This document shows positions 19,001 to 26,832 of a stretch of DNA of 64,000 nucleotides, piece after piece. Each line of letters begins with the position of its first letter. Within the stretch, counting starts at the first letter, position 1. Both the position numbers and the translations under genes were made by a program. This DNA comes from Nitrospirota bacterium (GTDB lineage Bacteria; Nitrospirota; Nitrospiria; Nitrospirales; Nitrospiraceae): contig SCVN01000015.1 of the NCBI GenBank assembly GCA_004296885.1, forward strand, positions 186,001 through 250,000, read 5' to 3'. The notes under the pieces were generated by a model. The model had not been told where the DNA came from. It worked only from the letters and a program-made list of their open reading frames with translations, and did no database searches.

Positions 19001-20555
19001 GCCTGATCTCCGCCCGATAGGTGTAGCCCTCGTCCTCTGCCGGCGCAATGTCCACCGCCTTGGTCGCATCGGCCAGGGCGCCGTTCAGATCGTTCAGCTT
19101 GTCTTTCTTGAATGAGGCCCGGCGGCGGTAGTTGGCCGGAGTCGGCTGGAGGCTGACGACTTTGCTTAGGTCCTGCAGCGCGCCGTCTCTATCGGCCAGA
19201 TCGGCCCGGAGATCGGCGCGGTAGCCGTAGTTATAGTCGTAGGTTGGCTCTAACTCGATGGCCTTGTTGACATCCTCCAGCGCCGCCTTGAGATGCTTCG
19301 TCGTGTAGCGCCGGAAGGAGGCGCGCGACATGTAATTTTCAGGCGAGGAATTGAGCTCAAGGGCCTTGGCATAATCCTGACTCATGCCCTCCGTATCGCG
19401 GGATTCCCTGAGCCCGGCCCGGTAGATGTACGCCTTGTCGTTTCGCGGAGACAGCTCAATGGACTTGTTGGCGTCATCCAGAGCTCCCTTGAGGTCATTC
19501 AAACTGTAGCGTCGGAAATACGACCGGTCATGATAGGCGTCGCTGCTTGGGTTCAGGCTGACCACCTTGGCCCAATCGTCCCCGGCGCCTTTGACGTCCC
19601 CGAGCGTGAACTTGAGCGAAGCCCGCTGCCGGTAGAGCCAGTCGCTCTGGGGGTCTGTCTTGACAGCGACGTCAACCAGCTCGAGCGCTTTCGTCCAGTC
19701 GCTCTTTGCTCTTGCCTTCGTGTCCGGTCCGGTGGTGTAGGACAACAGGTCCCCGCGCATCTTGAGCAGCCGCCATTCCTTCGGAGCGAGGGCAATGGCC
19801 TTGGTGTAGTCCTCGATCTGGGCCGGCCGTGGCTGCTGGGTTTGAGCACGGTAGGCGTAGAGCCAGGGATTGTCAGGGGCACGCCGGAGGAGGGCCGTGA
19901 ACTGCTCGAAGGCGGTGGAATTCGCCGGCTTGGTGTAAAGGAGCGTCCCATAGGCCGGCAGGCTTTGGGGCTCGATAAGGATCGCCTTGACGAGATCCTG
20001 CACCGCGCAGTCCCGGTCGCTGAGAGCGGTCCTGGCTTTGCCTCTGATCTCATAGGCCAGCGCATATTGAGGGGCACGTTCGATCGCTTGCGAAAGGTCG
20101 CGAACGGCCTCCGTATGTTGCTTGAAGACATAGAACCCGATGCCGCGGACCAGCCAGTCGTCGGCTGTGGCGGGCTGCAGCGTGAGGATCGGTTGCGCCT
20201 CCCGCCTGGCCCAGTCCGCCCGGCCAAGTTCAAACTGGCTCAACGCCCCCAAGGCCCGGGCCAGCGGCCAGTCGCCCTTCTGTCCAAGCGCCTTGGCGAA
20301 CTGATCGATCGCGCCCTGCAGATTATGCCGGTCCCGCTCGAGCTTGCCCTGAACGAAGGATTTCCAGGCCGGAGCCGATTCCCCCGCGCCGAGGAGACCC
20401 TGTTTTTCAACCTTGCCGCCGGTGGGTTGCGGACAGGAGCCGGACTGCTGGCCGTCTTTCTGCAACAGCTCGGCTGAGGACAGCAGTGGATTCGACAGCG
20501 GAAGCAGCACAACCAGGAGGCAGCAGGCAAGCCGGAGGATCAGCGTCATCATCAC
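16053..20555 (-). CDS. giant exported TPR protein with C-terminal parallel beta-helix domain
   Basis: 1500 residues. A signal peptide (LACCLLVVLLPLSNPLLSSA) precedes about 1,100 residues of tandem tetratricopeptide repeats. Many units come in pairs of about 70 residues: one unit with the pattern NY..RA.F, the next with the pattern GAL.D..KA..L.P. The last 340 residues change character. They start with AADGSGDYTSIAQALKEA, as in pectinesterase or DUF1565-type beta-helix proteins, and continue with short N-rich rungs (LENVHFLG, IKNCVVSGWG, LENNTIVRNT, LYNNIVAFN) typical of right-handed parallel beta-helices. TPRs bind proteins, and the beta-helix may bind a polysaccharide or be structural. It is co-directional with and 42 bp after the caspase-FGE gene; GAGGGTG provides the ribosome-binding site. 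The function is unknown. Confidence 0.9.
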   Translation of the reverse strand: MMMTLILRLACCLLVVLLPLSNPLLSSAELLQKDGQQSGSCPQPTGGKVEKQGLLGAGESAPAWKSFVQGKLERDRHNLQGAIDQFAKALGQKGDWPLARALGALSQFELGRADWARREAQPILTLQPATADDWLVRGIGFYVFKQHTEAVRDLSQAIERAPQYALAYEIRGKARTALSDRDCAVQDLVKAILIEPQSLPAYGTLLYTKPANSTAFEQFTALLRRAPDNPWLYAYRAQTQQPRPAQIEDYTKAIALAPKEWRLLKMRGDLLSYTTGPDTKARAKSDWTKALELVDVAVKTDPQSDWLYRQRASLKFTLGDVKGAGDDWAKVVSLNPSSDAYHDRSYFRRYSLNDLKGALDDANKSIELSPRNDKAYIYRAGLRESRDTEGMSQDYAKALELNSSPENYMSRASFRRYTTKHLKAALEDVNKAIELEPTYDYNYGYRADLRADLADRDGALQDLSKVVSLQPTPANYRRRASFKKDKLNDLNGALADATKAVDIAPAEDEGYTYRAEIRLKLKDTEGAKQDYDEIIRRHPTPENYRKRAYFSRYSLNDPQAALADVTQAMQLAPNDPSHYEARADLRLALQDKEGALKEYAQLIKVQPVAASYLSRATFRSGYQIGDVAGAVEDATKAIELAPNQDDAYRLRAGWRASLKDNEGALKDYDKAVQLNPSVDNYKNLATFKADVFKNFEGALDDATKVMQAYPRDAGLLTFRAKLKVKAQDIPGALQDMEQYVRMVATASGYWDRASFKKYELKDLKGAIEDTTRAIELNPGYDWYYRNRAELKIELNDLDGALEDYSKAVEVQSDGSNYETRAEFRKNKLSDLYGALQDYSKAYELSPSPSLQLKMAGIRARQGDMDSALKDALAVIRKNPDDYWTYSAIEDFGLTGKEDYTQRSQKVAATYSRLLEMAPDLSQLYVRRAGARSSSQDYVGALQDYDRAIAADPKNLNLYFNRIDVKVYLKDPRGALQDYAEIIRMSPTSENYQKRANFRKNQFQDLQGALEDANQAVRLLPDNPDVYGFRAGFKRELKDLDGALQDYSQAIALQPKGTGTDYYQIRGALRIEMKDFAGAMQDYTKSIERNPSDSWAYIRRAELREQQGEVEGVIKDYTKAIEFQPKYGRLYFKRAQMREKKGDLRAAIADCTRALQVEPDNYDCKNYLGELRKKDRTASRTGSGPRTILVAADGSGDYTSIAQALKEAFAGDTLKIEPGTYVEPDFSIEVSVTLLGNSTDPRKVLVDMTPKDEFTKSMRASRGPAITFGWDSKEPRRIKISGMTIRGGDFSTYNEDLTLENVHFLGYAKRTDKGELIEGIRVGGNKPVLIKNCVVSGWGMGLGINNAQNVKLEHNLIQDNDIGLDILGSEVALENNTIVRNTSAESRKYGNSGSGVYIGVYTDAFSPGREVGSKVTLYNNIVAFNSKGIVVRKSETRIEHNNVYGNPEGNYLDVTPSGTNISADPLFVDDMRGDFRLRPGSPLLSKGTGGTYIGAFGQGRR

Positions 20556-20597
20556 ACCCTCATTTCTTGGAGACTCCGGAGCAGAGCAGAAAAACGG

Positions 20598-22352
20598 TCA
20601 GCGCTCGGCGTCCTGCGCACAGCGGAAGCCGATAAAGCCGGTCCGCATGGTCGGCGCGTAGGACATCCGGCTCACGGTCAGGAGCGCCCGCGCCTGGAAA
20701 TCCCAGGAACCGCCGCGGATCACCTTCTCCTCTCCGCTAGCCGGCCCGGAAGGATTCTGGTTCGGCCCGTGTCGGTAGTAGTCCTCGTCGTACCAGTCGG
20801 CCACCCACTCCCAGACATTGCCAGCCATGTCATGGGCTCCGTAGGGACTCTTTCCCTCCTCATAGCTTCCAACCGCCTTCAGCCCAGCCGTGGATGAATA
20901 TCCGCTTTCAACCTGATAATTGGCCAGCCTGGGATCGGGCGGATCGTTGCCCCATGGATAGAGCCGTCCATCTGTCCCTCTGGCCGCCTTCTCCCATTCC
21001 GTTTCGGTGGCCAGCCGCTTGCCGGCCCATTGACAGTAGGCAAGCGCGTCGTCCCAGGTCACACCGGTGATCGGCTGGCCCGCTTGATAGGTATAGGAGT
21101 TGCCCCAGTTTTCCGGCTCTTTCCTCTTCGTCGCAGTGAGAAACTTGCCGTATCGCGCCACAGTGACTTCATACTTGTCTAGATAGAATGCATCGAGGGC
21201 GACGCGACGTGTGGCCGACCCGGAGGCCATCGTGAATTCGCCTGCCGGGACCAGGACCATGGGCGCGCCGTCTTTCCCGATGATCTCCTTGATCTGGTAA
21301 CGCGGTTGCTCATAGGGCCGCGCCCGGGCCACGTCCACGGACTTGGACGGCTGAGCCGGTTTCGCCTGTTCGGCCAGCTTCCGTTCCATCTCTTCCATCC
21401 GCTTCTTCATGGCGGCGACTTCGTCCGCAGGGAGGGCGGGTACACGTGTCGGCGCCTCGGCTATCGCCGGCGCCTTGGCCGACGGCGCAAAGAACACGAA
21501 TTCCCCCTTTTCCGACGAGAGCGCCCAGAGCTCCGGCCGTTGCTGGCCCTCGGACTCGGCCGGCACACGGCCATCGAGGTAGGCATACAACTCGGAAGCT
21601 GGGATCACGCCATCCTGATTCAGGTCCGCCAGACCATCCTTCAGACCCTTCAGGATAAAATAGGTGAATACGCTGTGCCCCCATTGCGGTCCCTCAACCA
21701 CCTGCTGGCCCGCTCCGCCCGCCGTGATGAGCTGCCGGCCTGGCTCTTTGGTGATTTGCTTCAGATAGGACTCCGTTTGCGGGGGCAGGCTACGAAACTG
21801 CTGACCGGCAATGCCGCCATAACAGACATCCACGAGAAAGAGCACGTGCTTCGACGGCAGAAGCGCTGCCAGGTTCCTGATTTCGGCCATATTGATGGCC
21901 GTGCCATGCAGCCGCTCACGATACGCATCCACCGGCAGCAGATAGCCCATGGGTTGGCCGCCGCTGATCGTCCGGGTTTCGCCATGTCCGGCATAAAAGA
22001 CCAAGAGCCGATCCTCCGGCTTCATCCGAGCGGGCAGCTCATCTCCCAGCACCGCGCGGATCCGCTCGCCGGTAGCCTGCTGGTTCAACAGCCGAATGAC
22101 GGTAAACCCTCGCCGTTCCAGCTCTTCGCCGATGGCCTGGGCGTCGGCCACGGCATAACGCAGTTTCGGAATGTTGTGCTGGTACTCGTTGATCCCGATA
22201 ACGACGGCCCAGGACTTGCCATAGTGGGTGCTGATGTATGCCGCCGGATCCTTGCCCTCGATCTTCACCCCGCGCGTCTCGGCGAGGGCTGGCGCAAAGC
22301 CAACCAGAACACATGTGGCGAAGAGCAGGCTGAAACTGATGAGGCGGCGCAT
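20598..22352 (-). CDS. exported caspase-like (peptidase C14) protein fused to an FGE-sulfatase-type domain
   Basis: 584 residues. Signal peptide at 1-24 (cleavage near ALA-ET). The caspase-like domain at about 45-290 has His123 in FYAGHGE and Cys177 in VDVCYGG, the catalytic dyad, plus an EF-hand-like loop (DLNQDGVIPASE, about 243-254). A charged helical linker (about 308-335) leads to an FGE-sulfatase/SUMF1-type fold (about 360-580: MVLVPAGEFTM, YEVTVARYGKF, WGKRLATETEWEKAAR-like segment, GNVWEWVADW, VIRGGSW, GFRCAQD). The paired catalytic Cys of true formylglycine-generating enzymes are not seen, so this domain is probably for binding. It is the first gene of the operon with the giant TPR protein. 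The protease substrate is unknown. Confidence 0.9.
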   Translation of the reverse strand: MRRLISFSLLFATCVLVGFAPALAETRGVKIEGKDPAAYISTHYGKSWAVVIGINEYQHNIPKLRYAVADAQAIGEELERRGFTVIRLLNQQATGERIRAVLGDELPARMKPEDRLLVFYAGHGETRTISGGQPMGYLLPVDAYRERLHGTAINMAEIRNLAALLPSKHVLFLVDVCYGGIAGQQFRSLPPQTESYLKQITKEPGRQLITAGGAGQQVVEGPQWGHSVFTYFILKGLKDGLADLNQDGVIPASELYAYLDGRVPAESEGQQRPELWALSSEKGEFVFFAPSAKAPAIAEAPTRVPALPADEVAAMKKRMEEMERKLAEQAKPAQPSKSVDVARARPYEQPRYQIKEIIGKDGAPMVLVPAGEFTMASGSATRRVALDAFYLDKYEVTVARYGKFLTATKRKEPENWGNSYTYQAGQPITGVTWDDALAYCQWAGKRLATETEWEKAARGTDGRLYPWGNDPPDPRLANYQVESGYSSTAGLKAVGSYEEGKSPYGAHDMAGNVWEWVADWYDEDYYRHGPNQNPSGPASGEEKVIRGGSWDFQARALLTVSRMSYAPTMRTGFIGFRCAQDAER

Positions 22353-22381
22353 GGGACACCTTTAGACAAGTGTATGCGGGC

Positions 22382-22410
22382 ATGCTAGGCCAAAACACGC
22401 AGCGGGTCAA
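22382..22410 (-). promoter_or_regulatory. sigma70-like promoter of the caspase-FGE/TPR operon
   Basis: TTGACC (-35, 5/6), a 17-nt spacer and TAGCAT (-10, 4/6) on the minus strand. The expected start is near 22375, about 22 nt before the ATG at 22352, leaving room for the AAAGGTG ribosome-binding site. It lies in the gap after glgA, so the operon is likely transcribed separately from glgA. Confidence 0.5.
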
Positions 22411-22495
22411 TACGCCGAGCGGCGTGCGCACTTGCGCCAGACGTCTGCCAATGCAAACAATCCGGCGCTTTCAGCGCGATCTATCGAAGCAATGG

Positions 22496-23974
22496 CTAGG
22501 TATGAGAATGGAGGGTCGTCACCTGCTCGTAGAGGTCGGAATAGGCGCGGGCAGACTTGGCCCAGGATACATCCGTTTTCATGCCGGCCTGCATCAACGG
22601 CGCCCAGCGTTTGGGGTGGGCATAGACGACCAGGGCCGCGCGGATGGTCGAAAGGAGCGCTCCGGCTGTCGCCTCTTTGAAGGCAAATCCGGTGGGGTTC
22701 TCGCTCACCCCGTAGGACACCACCGTATCCGCCAGCCCGCCGGTTTGCCGGACGATCGGAACCGTTCCATACCGAAGACTATAGAGCTGGCTCAAGCCGC
22801 AAGGCTCGTAGCGCGAGGGCATCAAGAGCATATCCCCGCCCGCCTGAATGCGATGGGCCAACCCGTCATCGAATCCGATCCGCAACCCGAACTTCTGCGG
22901 CCACTGTTCCTGTAACGACCGAAACCGTACTTCCAGGTCCGGATCGCCGGATCCCAGCAGGACCAGCTGCAGATCCTCCGTCATCAGCGCCGGCACGATG
23001 TCGGCCACTAGATCCAGGCCCTTCTGGTCCGAGAGCCGGGAGATCACGACGAGGAGCGGGACGTTTCGCACCGGCAGCCTCATTTCCTGTTGCAAGGCCA
23101 CCTTGCACACCGACTTGCCGGTAATCGTGGTCAAGCTGTAACGGCTGGCGAGGTAATGGTCCGTTTCCGGGTCCCAAACGTCCGTATCGATGCCATTTGC
23201 GATCCCCACCAGCCGGCTTGCCCGCTCCCGCACCACTCCCTCCAACCCGAACCCGAACTCGGGCGTTTGGATCTCGCGGCTGTAGGTCGGGCTCACGGTC
23301 GTGAGCCGGTCGGCGAAGAGCAGGCCGCCCTTCATCAGGTTCAGCTTGCTGTAGAACTCCAGACCGGCCGGCGTGAACAAGTCCACTCCCAGCCCGGTCC
23401 TGGAATAGTCGGCCTCGGGGAAGTGGCCCTGATAACCGATATTGTGGATCGTAAAGACAGTGCCAAGATGATTCGCCTCCGGAACCTGCGCGTAGAGGGT
23501 CCGGGGATACACCATGCAGAGGGCGGTTTGCCAATCGTGGGCGTGGAGCAGATCGGCGGTCCAGCCGTCCTGCGCCAGTCGCGGGAGCAACTCCATCACC
23601 GCACGGCACAAGAAGGTGAACCGATCGAGGTTGTCCGGATAGTCGAGCCCTCTCTCCCCATACAGACCCGCCCGCGCAAAAAACGGATCGTGCCGCACGG
23701 CCAGGACCGGGATCTTGTCTTCCGAAAAGAAGCCGCGCTCAATCACGGCTGGGATCAGCCCGGAAGCGGAGGGCACCTCCATCTTGATCCATTCCTTGAA
23801 ACCATAGGCAGCCCCGTCAATCGAGCCATAGCGTGGGATGACGAGACGGACCCGATGGCCCAGCTTGGCCAAGGCACAAGGGAGGGCGCCGGCCACATCC
23901 GCCAGACCTCCGGTCTTCGCAAACGGAGCGGCTTCGGGAGAAACGAAGAGAATATTGAGGGGCTTGTGGACCAT
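22496..23974 (-). CDS. glgA: glycogen synthase (ADP-glucose)
   Basis: 492 residues, the normal GT5 length. It transfers glucose from ADP-glucose to the non-reducing end of alpha-1,4-glucan. The ADP-glucose binding motif KTGGLADV is at residues 20-27; HDWQTALCMVYP and IHNIGYQG follow, and the C-terminal domain has MPSRYEPCGLSQLYSLRYG and QTGGLADTV. It is the last gene of a minus-strand group with a class III cyclase, a DUF971 protein and a lipoprotein; the gap to the lipoprotein is 47 bp. No good Shine-Dalgarno precedes the ATG. It works with GlgC encoded at 11.8-13.0 kb; no branching enzyme is in the window. Confidence 0.95.
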   Translation of the reverse strand: MVHKPLNILFVSPEAAPFAKTGGLADVAGALPCALAKLGHRVRLVIPRYGSIDGAAYGFKEWIKMEVPSASGLIPAVIERGFFSEDKIPVLAVRHDPFFARAGLYGERGLDYPDNLDRFTFLCRAVMELLPRLAQDGWTADLLHAHDWQTALCMVYPRTLYAQVPEANHLGTVFTIHNIGYQGHFPEADYSRTGLGVDLFTPAGLEFYSKLNLMKGGLLFADRLTTVSPTYSREIQTPEFGFGLEGVVRERASRLVGIANGIDTDVWDPETDHYLASRYSLTTITGKSVCKVALQQEMRLPVRNVPLLVVISRLSDQKGLDLVADIVPALMTEDLQLVLLGSGDPDLEVRFRSLQEQWPQKFGLRIGFDDGLAHRIQAGGDMLLMPSRYEPCGLSQLYSLRYGTVPIVRQTGGLADTVVSYGVSENPTGFAFKEATAGALLSTIRAALVVYAHPKRWAPLMQAGMKTDVSWAKSARAYSDLYEQVTTLHSHT

Positions 23975-24021
23975 CAGCAGGATGGAGGGTGAGCCAACAA
24001 CGGCAGACAGAGGCTCCTGGG

Positions 24022-24492
24022 TTACTTAGGCACCGTGAGAGACTTTTCCAACCCGGTCTTGTAGATGTCTTCCTGCTTCCAGACCTTGCCGATCGTATGG
24101 AGATGTTCGGCCCCTAATTTCTCGCGGGAGACCAGCCGGCCCTCCAGGAATCCGAGCAACTCCCCACGCTCCAGATAGATCATGAAATAGCCGTCGCCGG
24201 TTCGAATGGTCGCATCCCAGCCGGCCGGCGCCTGGCCCATGGGGATCCGGAAACTCGGCACCCAGTTGCCGTTGTCAGCCGGGAGAAACTGGGCATGCTC
24301 CCCATGCGCATAGGTAGGCGGGCCCCAAACCTGCACAAAGGCCTCCGGTCCCAGGACCTGTCCGATCAGCTCGTTGTTCTTGATGTGGGCTTTCTGCACA
24401 TCCATGGGCGGCAGGAGCTGTAAGTCGATCGGCAAATACGAACAGGCCGTCAGGAGCAGACAGGACAGCAGGAAAATGATTAGACGCTTCAG
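24022..24492 (-). CDS. small lipoprotein with a CTG start codon
   Basis: 156 residues if begun at CTG 24492. No ATG, GTG or TTG is in frame between the upstream stop (24541) and a TTG at 24435 that would cut off the signal. CTG gives a textbook lipoprotein signal, KRLIIFLLSCLLLTACS, with lipobox LTAC. GGAGG lies 5 nt before the CTG, and the codon overlaps the stop of the DUF971 gene as CTGA, the analogue of the ATGA coupling seen elsewhere here. The mature part has no recognised domain; it contains VWGPPTYAHGEH and a C-terminal KVWKQEDIYKTGLEKSL. Probably membrane-anchored at the periplasmic face; function unknown. Confidence 0.8.
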   Translation of the reverse strand: MKRLIIFLLSCLLLTACSYLPIDLQLLPPMDVQKAHIKNNELIGQVLGPEAFVQVWGPPTYAHGEHAQFLPADNGNWVPSFRIPMGQAPAGWDATIRTGDGYFMIYLERGELLGFLEGRLVSREKLGAEHLHTIGKVWKQEDIYKTGLEKSLTVPK

Positions 24493-24845
24493 AGGAGCCT
24501 CCGGCTCTTGGGCTCTTGGGGCTTGACCGGCACACAGGTATCACATTGGCAGGCGCGCCGCAAGAAGGTATAGGAAAAGAGCCCCGTATCGTGCCCGTCG
24601 CTGAACGTGAACTTCAGGGCATACCGCCCGACCGGTTCGATGTCGTTAACCGCCACGAACATTGGAATGTCGTCGGCCTTCAAGCGCAATTCCCCGGTCC
24701 ATTCATCGGTGCAGGCCGCACAAGGACAGTGCAGGCGCAGATAGCGGACCGGATAGACCCCCTTGTGCCCGTCGGACCAGTCGATCCCGAGCACTCCCTT
24801 CTCCAACCAGCTCATGTCTCTGGGTTCAAGAACGCTAGTAGCCAT
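24489..24845 (-). CDS. DUF971-domain protein
   Basis: About 118 residues. The body matches the DUF971 (gamma-butyrobetaine hydroxylase N-terminal-like) pattern: LGIDWSDGHKGVYPVRYLR followed by LHCPCAACTDEWTG, then DIEPVGRYALKFTFSDGHDTGLFSYTFLR. Extra Cys pairs (CPCAAC, CQCDTC) could bind a metal; proteins of this family are often linked to Fe-S cluster handling, but the function here is not known. The ATG at 24845 is preferred to a start at 24917 because a promoter-like element ends at 24880 and would lie inside the longer version. It is coupled to the downstream lipoprotein by a 4-base overlap. Confidence 0.85.
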   Translation of the reverse strand: MATSVLEPRDMSWLEKGVLGIDWSDGHKGVYPVRYLRLHCPCAACTDEWTGELRLKADDIPMFVAVNDIEPVGRYALKFTFSDGHDTGLFSYTFLRRACQCDTCVPVKPQEPKSRRLL

Positions 24846-24879
24846 GCCTGCCCGCTCCCCTACCATCTCTGTCAGGCGC

Positions 24880-24909
24880 ACCATACCAGAGACAGACAGA
24901 CTCCGACAA
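24880..24909 (-). promoter_or_regulatory. possible promoter of the DUF971-lipoprotein-glgA group
   Basis: TTGTCG (-35), an 18-nt spacer and TATGGT (-10), each matching the consensus at 4 of 6 positions, on the minus strand. The predicted start is near 24873, 28 nt before the chosen ATG. Confidence 0.4.
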
Positions 24910-24981
24910 GCTGGCACCCATTGATCACAACAGGATAACGGAGGAATTGAGCAGCGGACGAGTACCGCGGAAGGGACTGCG

Positions 24982-26241
24982 TCAAGCCTGGGGTTCTTCG
25001 GCGACCATCGAGCGAAGCACAGCCTGGATCGCAGGCTGATCGACGCGGATCACCTCGGTGACAGACAAGTTGGCGATATCGGTCGATTTGGGAATGCGCT
25101 CCAGATTCGGCAGGTCTACAACACGGGAATAGGTCTTGGGAATAAACAGGTCCCGCCCCTCCATCGGCCGGCGGATCCCATACTCCACATGATCCAGTAT
25201 CTGCGAGGGCAAGGCGCTCAGCATATGCTTGCTCACCCACAAGCAGCCGTTCCGCCCTATGCCCGAGACGCGCGCTGTCACGTTGACCGTATCCCCCAAT
25301 GCGGTGAATTCCGGAGTGGAAGCCGAGGGGATGTAGCCGATCCATTCACGCCCCTCGTGAAGCCCGATGTTCAGCACCAGTTCATTGAGCCATTGTTTCT
25401 TCCGCTTCCACTCCCGGTTGATATCCGCCATGGAGCACTGAATGGCATTCGCACAGAGCAGGGCATTGACACTGTGGCCGAACGCATCGCCCGGCTTGGC
25501 CAGGAAGAACTGCACCACCCCGTCACCCACATGTTTGCCCGAATAGCAGCCATAGTCGCGGAACGGCTTTTCCAGCCTAGCCCACATGGCCGTAATCAGG
25601 TCAAAATATTCCTCGGGCGGCAGGTCGGCCGAGATTTTCACGGAGTTCTGCAAATCAGCCACCAACACCGCCATGGCGCGCATGGCCGGCAGCTTGTTGA
25701 TGAGCAGATCGTTGATGATGTTCCGCCTACCGGTCAGCAGATCCAAAACCGGTGCCAAATTCACGACGGTTGGAATCCAGATGATCAGGATCCCCTCCCG
25801 GAACATGGCCGCAACGCGGTGATACCCCTCGCACCGCGACGACTTGAAGCGAAACCGCTCTTCCCGATAGTTGATCTGGGGCAAGGCCTCGACCTCGTCC
25901 GGCCAGATTCGGCCCAGCCAACTTACGGTATCGATACCCAACGGCACCAAAAGCGGATTCCGGGACGGCGGAGGGATATCCCCCTGGACCAGCGGCAAGT
26001 GGCTCTTGATGAAGCCATCGAAATCCGTGACGAGGTCGCGGGTTTTGCTCGTGAACGCCAGCGAGAAGAAATGCCGTTCTTCGATATTGCGGAGCGTGCG
26101 GACCGACTGCCCGAAGATCAGCTCCTCGGCTTGGGGATTAATCCATTCAATATCCCACTGCCGATTGACCATGTAGGCGGGATACGCGATTTGGGTAATC
26201 GCCTCCGGAATCGTCGTCTGTGTTTTTGCACGAATCGCCAT
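24982..26241 (-). CDS. PAS-like sensor with class III adenylate/guanylate cyclase domain
   Basis: About 419 residues. The first 100 residues look like a PAS fold (PAYMVNRQWDIEWINPQAEELIFG). After a middle region, the class III cyclase homology domain starts near MAVLVADLQNSVKIS (metal-binding Asp), followed by KHVGDGVVQFF (second Asp) and GLHEGREWIGYI ... EFTALGDTVNVTARV. There is no membrane segment, so it is probably cytosolic, making cAMP or cGMP in response to a small-molecule or redox cue. The ATG at 26241 has GAGG 5 nt upstream; the ATG at 26262 has AGGAG abutting it. It heads the group that ends with glgA, so a link to carbon storage is possible but unproven. Confidence 0.88.
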   Translation of the reverse strand: MAIRAKTQTTIPEAITQIAYPAYMVNRQWDIEWINPQAEELIFGQSVRTLRNIEERHFFSLAFTSKTRDLVTDFDGFIKSHLPLVQGDIPPPSRNPLLVPLGIDTVSWLGRIWPDEVEALPQINYREERFRFKSSRCEGYHRVAAMFREGILIIWIPTVVNLAPVLDLLTGRRNIINDLLINKLPAMRAMAVLVADLQNSVKISADLPPEEYFDLITAMWARLEKPFRDYGCYSGKHVGDGVVQFFLAKPGDAFGHSVNALLCANAIQCSMADINREWKRKKQWLNELVLNIGLHEGREWIGYIPSASTPEFTALGDTVNVTARVSGIGRNGCLWVSKHMLSALPSQILDHVEYGIRRPMEGRDLFIPKTYSRVVDLPNLERIPKSTDIANLSVTEVIRVDQPAIQAVLRSMVAEEPQA

Positions 26242-26484
26242 CACGTCCTCGAAACTTCCCATCTCCTACTAAGGGAGTTCTGCTTAGAGAAACCACACCT
26301 ATCTAGATTTGTCAAACAAAAGACGATTTGCCGGCTGGCACGTAAAACTAGACGAACATTGCGTGCAAGAGATGAATAGCCAAGCAATGCAGGACGTTAC
26401 GGCACCCGTTTATCGATTATAGAGCCCTTGTTGCGTGGAGTCCGGTCCTATGCTAGCGTCGAGACGGCAGCTGGAGGTCCTGCC

Positions 26485-26832
26485 ATGAGAATCTTGCTTG
26501 TTCTTACGCTTGCCCTGCTGGCTACCACGGCCGCTGCCGAGGTTGGAGTCCCAATCAGGCCGGGCTCGTCTGAAAACCAGCCGGCGGTGATGGAATCCCT
26601 CGGCACCGGTACGGGCGTGCCCGTTTCGCCTGACGCTGTCCCGACTCCCATGGTCCCGCTCGCACCTCCACAGGCTCCAGCCTCTAGAGTTTCTCCCGGT
26701 CCTTCTCCGTCCTCTTCTTCCTTCTCTTCTCCGCAGACCGGCGGCGAGCCTCCGCCGCAATTCGACCCTTCTATCCTACCGCAGATGAACGATCCGCCCC
26801 GCCCCGATCTATATCGGCCCGACTTGCGGTAA
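26485..26832 (+). CDS. small Pro/Ser-rich secreted protein
   Basis: 115 residues from the ATG at 26485, which has GGAGG 7 nt upstream. The signal peptide MRILLVLTLALLATTAAAEV is clear. The mature part is low-complexity, rich in Pro and Ser (APPQAPASRVSPGPSPSSSS), and ends in a Pro/Asp-rich tail. There is no known domain; it is probably disordered and periplasmic or extracellular. A TATGCT -10-like hexamer lies at 26449-26454. It is convergent with recO and their 3' ends overlap by 24 bp. Confidence 0.7.
   Translation: MRILLVLTLALLATTAAAEVGVPIRPGSSENQPAVMESLGTGTGVPVSPDAVPTPMVPLAPPQAPASRVSPGPSPSSSSFSSPQTGGEPPPQFDPSILPQMNDPPRPDLYRPDLR

Noticed and set aside
17050-20350. Regular DNA repeats taken as a possible CRISPR or satellite array
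   Set aside because: They are codon-level echoes of TPR units of about 34 residues and diverge freely at third positions.
19293-20477. 394-residue plus-strand ORF
   Set aside because: It is a shadow of the TPR gene; the apparent repeats come from the TPR DNA.
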